From assembly GCA_026122225.1 (NCBI GenBank), contig JANEZZ010000807.1:310001-374000 (forward strand): 64,000 nt of DNA, in the 5' to 3' direction. The DNA comes from Heloderma charlesbogerti. Its lineage: Eukaryota > Chordata > Lepidosauria > Squamata > Helodermatidae. Numbering within the stretch: position 1 is the stretch's first letter; each line of letters begins with the position of its first letter. The position numbers were made by a program, and so were the translations under genes. Positions 13,201-25,200 of this stretch are shown in pieces. The notes under the pieces were generated by a model, which was not told the DNA's origin, did no database searches, and was given only the letters and a program-made list of their open reading frames with translations.

Positions 13201-16200
13201 AGGTGGCCTAAAAATAGTTTAAATAAATAAATAAAACCTTTTGGTGGAAGACAGACAGACTTTGCAAAGACTGAGTGGGAAAAGTTTATGCTAGTGGCAA
13301 TTTTAAGAAAGCTAAAGCAGCGCTTCTACTTCTACATGACAAAGCACGACTGTTGGTGTGACAAGCAGTATCTGACCAAGAGGGGGGCTTTCTTATTTTG
13401 GTGGTTAAATATACATTGCGCTCATTTCACACGCCAGCAAGGTGATGCTCAAAATCCTACAAGCTAGGCTTCAGCAGTATGCGAACCGAGAACTACCGGA
13501 AGTACAAGCTGGGTTTCGAAGAGGCAGAGGAACTAGAGATCAAATTGCCAACTTTCGCTGGATCATGGAGAAAGCAAGAGAATTCCAGAAAATCGTCTAT
13601 TTCTGCTTCATTGACTGCGCCAAAGCCTTTGATTGTGTGGATCACAACAAACTGTGGCAAATTCTGAAAGAGATGGGAGTACCAGGCCACCTTTCCTGTC
13701 TCCTGAGAAGCCTGTACGAGGGTCATGAGGCAACAGTAAGAACCAGAGATGGAACAACCGATTGGTTCAAAATTGGGAAAGGAGTACGACAAGGCTGCAT
13801 ATTGTCGCCCTGCTTATTTAACTTATATGCAGAGTACATCACGAGAAACGCCGGGTTGGATGAATCACAGGTTGGAATAAAGATTGCCGGGGGAATTATC
13901 AACAACCTCCGATACGCAGACGATACCACCCTAATGGCAGAAGGCAAAGAGGATCTAAAAAAAGAGCCTCTTGTTGAGGGTGAAAGAGGAGAGTGCAAAA
14001 GCTGGTTTGAAACTCAGCATTAAAAAAACGAAGATCATGGCATTTGGCCCCATCACTTCCTGGCATATGGAAGGGGAAGAAATGGAAGCAGTGACAGATT
14101 TTATTTTCTTGGGCTCCAAGATCACCGCAGACGGTGACTGTAGCCATGAAATTAAAAGACGCTTGTTCCTTGGGAGGAAAGCTATGGCAAACCTAGACAG
14201 CATAGTAAGAAGCAGAGACATCACCTTGCCGACAAAGGTCCGCCTAATCAAAGCTATGGTTTTCCCCGTAGTAATGTATGGCTGTGAGAGCTGGACTATA
14301 AGGAAGGCTGAGTGCCGAAGAATTGATGCTTTTGAACTGTGGTGCTGGAGAAGACTCTTACGAGTCCCCTGGACTGCAAGGAGGTCAAATCAGTCCATCC
14401 TAAAGGAAATCAACCCTGAGTGCTCATTGGAAGGACAGATACTGAAGCTGAAGCTCAAATATTTTGGCCACCTAATGCGAAAACTCCCTGGAAAAGACCC
14501 CGATGCTGGGAAAGACTGAAGGCAAAAGGAGAAGAGGACGGCAGAGGATGAGATGGCTAGATAGCATCACAGATGCAATGAATATGAACTTGAGCACGCT
14601 CCGGGAGAGAGCGGAGGACAGGAAGGCCTGGCGTGCTATGGTCCACGGGGTCACAAAGAGTCGGACACAACTTAAGGACTGAACAACACGGTGATCACCA
14701 TGGTGAATGTTTATAGTCCTAATTTGGATTTGCTGGTCTCATGGGTGTCTTAGTCACCTGCCTACTATTGCGTATGATCATTTGGTAAGTAGTGGGAATT
14801 TTAATGAGATTCTGGACCCAAGTTTACATAGGAGTAATCTCTCTTGCACATTTCAGTCTGTAATCAGTCCAGTGTTGAAGGCTTATATGTCTGAGTTAGG
14901 TTTGATGGATGCATGGTGTATGTTGCGTCCTTTGGGTTGGGATAATACTTCTTTTCAGCTGTGCTTCAAAATTGTTTGACTCAATTGTTTTTTGGTTTCT
15001 TCTCCACTACTTCATTGTATGACAACATATGCTATTGATACAATTGCTGTCGGACTAGGCTCCAGTTAATTTAGGAATCAAATTGTCTAATTCTGTTAAA
15101 TCTATCGGCACTTGGTGCATGAATGTTTTACTGCTTAATGATAATTTTAAAACACAAATGGCTTCTGAACTTAATAAATATTTTGAGATTAATGAGGGTT
15201 CAACCACATCTTGCGCTATTGAATGGGAGGCTTCTAAGGCTTGTATGAGGGGAAGGATTACTGCATGTGCTTCCCACAAGAAAAAGCAGAAGCTTAAATT
15301 GGATAAAACAGCGAAGTCCACATTTACGGATGGATGGGCACTCCCCCATCTGAGTTCTCTGGGTGCCACCCAGCCCCTGCTCACATGCCCCCGGACCTGT
15401 GCTTGAGCCCCATGCCTGCTGACTGAGCCACCCACACTCACCCAGGCTGTGTCTTCCAGCGCCGCGATCACCATGTTGTGGAAAAATGCGACGGTCGCAA
15501 AAATGCACATATACGCAAAATGGCACCGGGAATTGCCCATCTACGCAAGATTACAAGGTCCAGGGGGACAGGGCCCGGGTGAGTGCAGGTGGCTTGGCGA
15601 GCATGGGGGGAGGGGAGCTGGTCAAATGGGGGCAAAGGCTTGGCAGGAACAGCTTGGGGGGTCTGCCAGACTCCCGCACTGCAACGGGCACCCGCATCAT
15701 CCCTATCCATATTAATTTCCAGCTTGTCCCTTCCCAGACCTCTGTCAAAGACTGAAACATAGAATCATAGAATAGTAGGCTTGGAAGGGGCCTCTAAGAC
15801 CATCAAGTCCAACCCCCTGCTCAATGCAGGAATTCGAGTCAGAGCATCCCTGACAGATGGCTGCCCAGCCTCATCTTGAATGCCTCCAGTGTGGGAGAGC
15901 CCACCACCTCCCTGGGGAATTGGTTCCACTGTCGTATTGCTCTAACAGTCAAGACATCTTTCCTGAAGTTCAGCTGGAATCTGGCTTCCTGTCACTTGAG
16001 CCCATTATTCCGTGTCCTGCACTCTGGGATGATGGGGAAGAGATCCTGGCCCTCCTCTCTTCTCAAGGCCAAACATGCACAGATCTTTCCGGCTCTCCTC
16101 ATACGGCTTTGTTTCCAGTCCCCTGATCATCTTTGTTGCCCTCCTCTGAACCCTCTCCAGTTTGTCTGCATCCTTCTTCAAGTGTGGTACCCAGAACTGG

Positions 16201-19200
16201 ACAGAGTACTCCAGATGAGGCCTAACCAGTGCTGAATAGAGGGGAACTAGTACTTCATGGGATTTGGATGCGGTACTTCTATTAATGCAGCCCAAAGTAG
16301 CATTTGCCTTTTTTGCAGCCACATCACATTGTTGGCTCATCTTCAGCTTCTGATCGACAACACTTCCAAGATCCTTCTCTCTTGTAGTACTGTTGAGCCA
16401 TGTATCCCCTATCTTGTAACTGTGCATTGGGTTTCTTCTTCCTAGGTGCAGAACCTGGCATTTATCCCTATTCAATGTCATTCTGTTGTTTTCTGCCCAG
16501 TGCTACAGCCTATCAAGATCACTTTGAATTCTGTTTCTGTCTTCCAAAGTATTAGCTATCCTGCCCAATTTTGTGCCATCTGCAAATTTGATCAGCATTC
16601 CCTGCACCTCCTCCTCCAAGTCATTAATAAAAATGTTGAAGAGCATTGGGCCCAGGACTGAACCCTGCGGTACCCCACTCGTTACCTGTCCCCAGTTTGA
16701 GAAGGTCCCATTGAGAAGCACTCTTTGAGTCTGATTCTGTAGACGACTGTGGATCCACCGGATCGTTGTTTCATCTAGCCCACTTTGAGCTAGTTTGCTC
16801 ATCAGGATATCATGGGGCACTTTGTCGAAAGCTTTGCTGAAGTCGAGGTATATGATGTCCACAGCATTCCCACAGTCCACAAAGGAGGTGACCTTGAGAT
16901 CAGATTCGTTTGGCAGGATTTGTTCTCGACAAATCCATGTTGGCCTTGAGTCATCACTGCATTGTTTTCAAGGTGCTTCCAGATGGATTGCTTTATCATC
17001 TGCTCCAGAATTTTCCCAGGGATTGATGTCAGACTGACTGGTCTGTAGTGCCCAGGTTCCTCCTTTTTGCCCTTTTTGAAGGTAGGGACATTAGCCCTCC
17101 TCCAGTCATCTGGCACTTCTCCCGTCCTCCATGATTTCTCAAAGAGAATAGACAGCGGTTCTGAGAGTTCTTCTGCCAGTTCCTTTATTACTCTAGGATG
17201 CAGTTCATCTGGCCCTGGAGATTTGAACTCATTCAAAGTAATTAGGTGTTCCTTGACCATATGCCTATCGATCTCAAGCAGCAATCCTGCCCCTTCAGCC
17301 TGTACTTCGCCTTTGCCAGGGGGGTCATAGACCCTCTTTTGGGAGAAGACTGAGCCAAAGTAGGAATTGAGCACCTCTGCCTTTTCTTTGCCATCTGTTA
17401 TCATTTTGCCATTCTTATTTAACAGCTGAACAACCATTTCTTTCCTCTGCCTTTTACTATGCACGTATGTGAAGACCTTTTGTTGTTTTTAGCATCCCTC
17501 CCTAACCTCAGCTCGTTCTCAGCTTTAGCCTTCCTGACGCCATCCCTTCAATTCTGTGCTACCTGCCTGTACTCTTCCTTTGTTGCTTGGCCTTCTGTCC
17601 ACTTCCTGTATGTGTCCTGTTTTGTTTTCAGGTCATCTCTAAGCTTTTTGAGAAGCCACATTGGCTTCTTCTGTTGTCTTCCACCTTTTCTTCTTGTTGG
17701 AATTGTTTGTGATTGTGCCTTGAGAATTTCCTTTTTTAAAAGCTCCCTCCCATCGTTCAAGACGAGGCTGGACAGCCATCTGTCAGGGATGCTCTGACCT
17801 GAATTCCTGTATTGAGCAGGGGGTTGGACTCAATGGCCTTGCAGGCCCCTTCCAACCCTACTATTCTATGATTCTATGACTCCAAAACAACCCACAGAGG
17901 AGTATTAAAAGAAAAAGTGGTTTTCCAGTCATTTGTATGTTAATAGATATAGTAAGTTCTGGAAAATTAAATCCTCCCTCCTTGACAGCTGCATCATCTT
18001 CAGTGATAAAATAGGGAGGAGCCTCGCCCCCTGCCCCGCATCTGACACGCTGCATAAAGTTTTTGAAAATACCTTTGGGGAATGTATAAAGGAATACTAT
18101 GCAGTATGTAAATTACCCATGGCAAGGCATTCATCTTAAGTATGAAACACTGGTTGTTCAGCTATTAAATAAGAATGGCAAAATGATAACAGATGGCAAA
18201 GAAAAGGCAGAGGTGCTCAATTCCTACTTTGGCTCAGTCTTCTCCCAAAAGAGGGTCTATGACCCCCCTGGCAAAGGCGAAGTACAGGCTGAAGGGGCAG
18301 GATTGCAGCTTGAGATCGACAGGCATATGGTCAAGGAACACCTAATTACTTTGAATGAGTTCAAATCTCCAGGGACAGATGAGCTGCATCCTAGAGTAAT
18401 AAAGAAAGTACCTGCCTGTACTCTTCCTTCATCGCTTGGCCTTCTTTCCACTTCCTATATGTGTCCTTTTTTTGTTTTCAGGTCATCCCTAAGCTTTTTG
18501 TGAAGCCACACTGGCTTCTTCTGTTGTCTTCCACCTTTTCTTCTTGTTGGAATAGTTTGTAATTGCGCCTTGAGAATTTCCTTTTTTAAAAGCTCCCACC
18601 CATCTTGGACTCCTTTTCTCATTAGAGTCGCTTGCCATGGGACCTTACTGATCATTGTTCTGAGTTTATTAAAATCGGCTTTCCTAAAATCCAGGGTACG
18701 CGTTTGGCTACACTCAGCTTTTGCTTCCCTTAGAACCAAGAACTCAAGTGCAACATGGTCGCTTTCCCCCAGAGTTCCTGTAACTGCTACTTGATCCACT
18801 AAGTCATCCCTGTTGGTTAGGATCAAGTCAAGGATAGCCGATCCTCTAGTTCCTTCCTCTGCTTTCTGTAGGAGGAAGTTATCCGCCACACAAGTCAGGA
18901 ATTTCCTGGAGGGGCCATGTTTTGCAGAATGTGTCTCCCAACAAATATCGGCGAAATTGAATTCCATCATTACTATTACATCATGCTTCCTTAAAACATT
19001 GGCTATTTGCTCTTCAAAAATTTCATCCTTGTCTTCTCCTTGATTCGGTGGCTGGTAGTAGACTCTGACCACCATGTTCCTTTTATTCTTTGATCCATTT
19101 ATTTTAACCCAGATGCTCCTGGTGGGGCTACCAAGCTCATCCTCCTGTATTTCTGTGCAGAGATATGTATTTTTCACATATAGTGCAATTCCACCTCCTG

Positions 19201-22200
19201 TTCTTTTTGAACAAGTTATATCCTTCAAGTGCTGTATTCCAGTCATAACTATCAAGTTATAATTTCCCTCCTGTATTAAGAGTTCAAGTTCGTTCCGTTT
19301 GTTTCTCATACTCTGGGCATTAGTATATTGACATCGAAGACCATGTGCTTCATAGTCTGGCTTTCTTCCTACATGTGTCTGAAGACTACTATTGGGCGCT
19401 ATCAGAGCTGTTCTCTCCGTTGTGGTACATGAGCCTTCGTCCATTGTTACCCCCAACTTTACATCTCCCTTCCCCGTAGGATTCAGTTTAAAGCCCTCCT
19501 GATGAAGTTCTTCATGCTGTGGCCAAACACATTCTTCCCAGCCTTTATGAGGTGCACCCCATCCCTTGCCAACAGCCCATCTTCCAGGAAGTATAGCCCG
19601 TGGTCCCAGAATCCAAATCTCTCGCGTCAGCACCACCTTTGTAGCCAGTCATTCACCCGGAGTATTTTTCTTATCAACTTATCTGCCACTTCTTTCTGGC
19701 TTGATGGCATCAGCATCTAGGTATATGGAATAGAAAGGACTGGCTCCACTTACAATTTTAGCGGTGAGAGACTTGGCATGCATGTCTATACTGATCCTTA
19801 TTCTCATACTGAATTAACTTTATGGGAGAATCCAGCCTTGAAAAGAGACAGCCTTTTATTGTGGAAAAGTTGGGCTAATAGTGGAATTTATATATCAGTT
19901 AACAGAATCCGACAATGGGTTTTTACCCTTTTCAGTATTGCGTATCAGATATCACTTACCGGCCAGGGCTAGTTGGCAGAATATTCAACCGTAGCTTTTG
20001 TTGGAGTCTATATATGGGCCACCAGTGACGATGCTTCAGTGTTTCCTACTCTGCTGGAATTAACTGGTTCTTCACAGAAAGCACAGCCTACCATAGTTGT
20101 TTACTTTGGAGTGTAGTAAACTAGAAGTCCAGAAGGTCAGAGAGGAATGGAATAGGCAGTTGGAGTGCTCTCTACACCCGAATCAATAGAAAGTTGCCTT
20201 AGCTTCCTTATGTACTATTTCTGTAGACCTAAAATTGAGGCAGATGCAACAAAAATGGATGTTTCCCATATATTGGACACCATAGAGGCTTGTTAAGAAG
20301 CAGCTGGCTGGCTCTGTTAGATGCTGGCGATGTCACGTGGCCAATGCCTCGCTGAGGCTGCGATGTGGGCACGCCCTGTGGTGGCTCCTTTCTGGTTGGA
20401 AGTCATTGCTCGAACACGTTTTGTTCTGGAAAAACCTGTAACAGTGGATGTTCATGCACTTTTAAATTACATCCCTGTGATGTGGGAATAAATAGTTGGA
20501 AAGCAAAAATGAATGGTGTGAGCCCTTACAGCTGCAAATAAACTTATACTTCAAGCTTAGAGGGCCCACCACCCACCACCTATCATTTAATGGACTGAAG
20601 ATCTTGCTGCTTTTGCTAGGTTTAAACGTACCTCCTACAGTCATCAATCTCATATGAATGCTTATTTAAATATAAGGACAGCTTATATTAATGGATATAT
20701 TTGAAATAGAAGTGTTAAATTCTTATTTTTCTTTTTTACTTTTTAAAAATAAGGGTGATGCAAACGATTATTGTGTATAGGTACGTTTTATGATCTGTTC
20801 CTTTTCCTTCCTTCTTTCTCTCTCTCTTGAGGTCCTCCTCACTTTTTAAATTTGTTATTGTGATATTTGCAAAGAAAAAGGCATTGGGGCCCAAAGCACC
20901 TCTGAAGGGATTGGAAGATGGCCTGATTTAGACCCTACTCTCCTGGAATGAGCTGCTGGCCAGTGCACAGAGATGGATTGCTATGTTGTGCAAAGCCCAA
21001 GTCAGCAAGGCCACTGCTTCCTTGCACAGGGAGCAGGCTCTGGTCCCACCCTGGTGATCCAGGCGGGCCTTTGTGAAAACATTATCCATGTTTAGTAGGA
21101 GGTGGGTATTTCAAACTAGAGGGGCAAAGTGTTGAAGTGCCCACAGCTCAGAACTCTAACCAGCTGATGCTGTGCTTCACTTCCAGGGGGACCAGGTCTC
21201 TAGAACACTAAAGAGAAGGCCGGAAGAAACTGTGGTTGATCCAAAAGGAAGGAAAACCATGCCTGGACATTTTGCCATTCTTGCGCGTGGAGGCCTTCTT
21301 CTGACCCTGGTCTCCACTAGTATGTCCCTGTAGTGAGTTTGACAAATGGTGAGGAGTCAGGTCAGGTGTTGAACTGACACAGTGTCCTATATGCTGTTTA
21401 TTACAGGTATAACGGCCCACCAAGTACTGAATAAAGGGCAGTTGATTGCTTCTTAGAGCAGGCCCGCACACAGTGGGCAACTTCACGCAGAGAGAGATTG
21501 GTACCAAGCAGGCACCAGTCCACATGTTAGTAATTACTAGCTGTCTAACACTGATAAGGGTGTAATTCTCATGTCAACGACTGCCCAATTTCCTCTGTTT
21601 ACTTTACTGAGTTGGAGAGGATTCCCCATCCTCACCCCCGGTGCTGGAATGTTGGGATCCCTTAGTCATGAGAAGTACATTATTGCCCTGCCTGAAATGT
21701 TTCAGGCACGTACTAAAATATTGGAAGAGGGTATAAAAGATTGGGTTGAGGCCTAATCAATTTGGCCTTGCTCCAAGGGGAAAATTTTGCACATCCAGCC
21801 AGGAGAACTGTGGGTCCTAGGAACAATCTCTAATATGCTGTTCACTGGGGCCTCTGGCATCTACCAGCTCTGAGGAAGTTGCCAGCTTCGTCAGCTGAAG
21901 AGATGTGTGAGTTTTCTTTGTACTTTTATTCTACATCCATTTTCTATCTATAAACTACCATCCCTTTCACAAGTGGGCTAGTTTCATCTTGGCAATCCCA
22001 AGAATCTACTTTGACTGGGGCCTGAACAGATCAGGCCTCCAGATTAAAACAGTCCCTAAGGATGCAACCCTACGTGGATAGTCATCAGCCTCTGAACTCA
22101 GAGGCTAGAGAGTACCCAATGCAGGACGGTTGGAGCGTGGAGGCAATCCTCACCTCTGCACTCCAGCCACCCTGCATTTCGCCTGTCTAGCAGCAGTGCT

Positions 22201-25200
22201 TTGGAGGGGGAGGGAGGGAGGCTGGGGTGATCATAGGAAATGGTGTACCACTGCTGCCCCAGTCCCCTCCCCACCCCTGGGAATGCCCTCCTTTCCCTGT
22301 CTCCATGTTCTGCTTTCTGACCACGGAGAAGTAGCTGGCACAGTTCTCTCTGGCCGGCTATGAGGGGGAGGGGGTGGGGAGCACAGTTTCCTGGCTCTGA
22401 GCCCTGTCTCTGACCTTGGAGCCAGGAAACTGAACTATCCTATGCCCCTCAGATGCCATCTGGGGGGCACAGCATCGCTCCCTAAGCATCTCTTACCTAA
22501 ACAGCCACACTTCCTTAAAGGGAACGTGTCTACATTCCAGTGCTTCAGCCAGAGGGAGTGCCTCACAACAGGGGCTGCTGCTACAGCCCTGACCACGAAT
22601 AACACAGCGTCCAGAGTGGCTGCTACCATACAAGAATGTGTCTTGAACAATGCAAGGAGTTCCCTATGAAGGGTGACACTGCCTAGGCCTTCATTTGGCA
22701 AGAGATCCTCCATTCAAAGGAAGGGGGCACAAGAAATGAGGAGGTGGTGGAATCCCTGATGGCAAACGCTGCTGCGTTGTGGGCTTCTTTTTAGGTGGCT
22801 TGATTTATTGGAAGGCTTAGTGGAAAGCAGGTGTTGCTGGGTCCAGGAGCTGGTCTGACGATTCCTCTGAGAGATGGAGGAGAAGCCTTATAGAGGAAGC
22901 CCCCTGGGCAGAGGCAAGTTCCCTGTTTGCTTCTAGTTCTGGAAAGTAACAGCCCTCTGTTGACCAGGAGGGGCCTAGGACAAATGCTCAAGAGACAAGT
23001 GCTATGCTCTGTTGCAAAGAAGCCTGGAGTGGGAAGGAGCTGCCATTTCGGGGCTCCCCTGTCATTGCCTCCCCTGGCCCATTGTAGAGCTTCACTTCTT
23101 CAATGGAGCTTGTCCGGTGATCGGCGCTGGCATAAAGCGCTCTGGGAGGACCCTGGTCTCTGCTGCTGACGGAGCCCGCATGTTGGCTGAGGCTGGCACA
23201 CGAGGGCTCTGCCCAGCCCAGACAGCAGTTATGGCCAGCATGGCCGACCGTGATGGCCGTGACAGCAGCGGGCCCTCGGTGGTTGCTAAGGCCAGTGTGC
23301 AGAGGCAACGTGGTGTCTCCAGAGGATTCTGCTGCCGCCGCAGCTCCCAGCAGGACGGGATTCTCCTTCAATGCTTTGGCTCTCACGTTGCTCCATGCCA
23401 CTCTAACGTACTGCGGAGCCGATCCTTCTTTTGGTTTAGCAGAGGCTCCACGGCCAGTTTCTTCCCCTTCAGGGTCATGGCAGAGCCAGGAAGGGGATAA
23501 GGAAAGAAGCAGAGTTGGGAGAGAGCAGAAAGACTGCAGAAGTGATGGGCGGTTCCTGTTGCTTTTGGAGCAGGAATGAGCAAGGGTCTCCAAGGGTCTC
23601 CCCTGCTGCCTGAGGGGGCCCAGCCCCCCACCAAATTCCCCTCCCCACATCTCTCCCACTCTACCTTGTTTTCCTCTGGGGCCTACAATGCCTTTTTTGC
23701 TACTCTAGCCCACCAAACTCTAACAGCTAAGGAATCAGATAGTTCAGAACAGCCCTGCCCCAGGCAAAAGGCAAAGATGAGCAAAAGACAGGAGCCCAAG
23801 TTCACCAGCGCCAAGACAAAGACTTGTCATGGGGTTCCTTCCTTCCTTCCCTGGCCCGTAGGGAGACGGAGCCCCTTGTCAGATGCCCCCTCACACCAGT
23901 CTCGGAGAGGTGAATTCCATGACAGGGATCGTGAGAAAGGGATCAAAAATAAAGCTACCAACATCGTAGAGCTGGAAAAGGTGCAGAAAAGGGCAACCAA
24001 AATGATCAGGGGGCTAGAACAACTCCTTTGTAAGGAGATGCTATGATATTTGGGGCTTTTTAGCTTAGAAAAAAGCAAGTAAGGGGAGATAGGATAGAGA
24101 TGTACGCAATTAACCATTCTGTGGAAAAAGTGGAAAGGGACATTTTTTTCTCCCTCTCTCATAATACAAGAACTTGGGGTCATCCAATGCAGCTGAAACG
24201 TGGGAGATTCAGGACAGACAAAACGAAACACTTCTTTAAGGCTGTGGTCCTATGTGTCCCGGGGGCTGTAGGATAGACGGAAATTCCCCCCAAGGCTGGC
24301 CACTCCTCCCTCCCTCCCTGTCAACAGAGGCAAGGCAGAGCACTGGATGCTCCGAGCGTGGCGTGCTCCACGCCACCGACAGGGCTGCCCTGCCCAACCA
24401 CGGCGTTTGCTAGCACAAGAGACGGCAACGGCCACCAACTAGATGTCCTACAAAGGCACCCAGATAAATTTATGGAGGCAGAGAAGGCTACCAGTGGCTG
24501 CACTGTTCAACGTCTACACGCAGGAAACAAGACGGTGGCCTAGGTGGGCCGAGGGAGGCCACCTGGGGAGCCCAGAGAGGCCCCAGCTGCTCTCTAGAGC
24601 CTCCAAGGGAATGTCTGGACAGGGCAAATGGGGGCTCAGCCCCCTCCCCCGGCCACAGACACCAGCCACGATAATCCGGCAAGCAGCCGGAGGCAGCAAT
24701 CAGGTGGACCATCTGCCTTTGTCTCCCTTGGGGGGGGAGCTACAGGGCCTCGTGTGCCGTGCTGTGACGGCCCCTGGAGCTGGGGAGGTGGGAGAAGGGC
24801 CCAGATCACGTGAGCAAAGGAGCCCAGGGCAGGCCAGCCCACCGGCTCGCCTCCCCTGAGACTCTCCAGGGCCGCCTCTGTCAGAGGTGGGACCTTCCCT
24901 CCTTTGCTCCCCGGCCCTTTTAACTGGAGATGCCAGTGACTGAACCCAGGACCATCTGCATGCCAACCAAGGGCTCTCCCATGAAGCAAGGGTGCTGGTG
25001 GGCTGCAACTCCATTTTAGTGTAAAATAAAAGCTCCCATCAGCCCTAGCTGGCATCGCCCACGGTGAGCGATGATGGGGGCTGCAGTCAGCTACCCTGCC
25101 CAAGGTTATTACTGCCCCCCGACCTCCGGGAGAAGGGAGGGGCAACAGTTAAGGCACCAGAATCCGTACGGTCCAAAATGAGCACTGCCAAGGCTGCCTG

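Larger units (their letters stand above)
11700..20480 (+). mobile_element. L1 LINE, heavily disrupted (ORF1 and ORF2 pieces)
   Basis: Pieces in L1 order lie on the + strand. ORF1-like sequence is at about 11770-12130 ([35 protein letters not shown]). The endonuclease start is at about 12970-13080 (ending near a Q/R-ETH-like motif). More endonuclease is at 14700-14980 ([32 protein letters not shown]) and the pre-RT spacer at 15100-15310 ([14 protein letters not shown]). The C-terminal part is at 19790-20450 ([20 protein letters not shown]). The reverse transcriptase core is missing. Bov-B and CR1 insertions sit inside. Confidence 0.72.
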
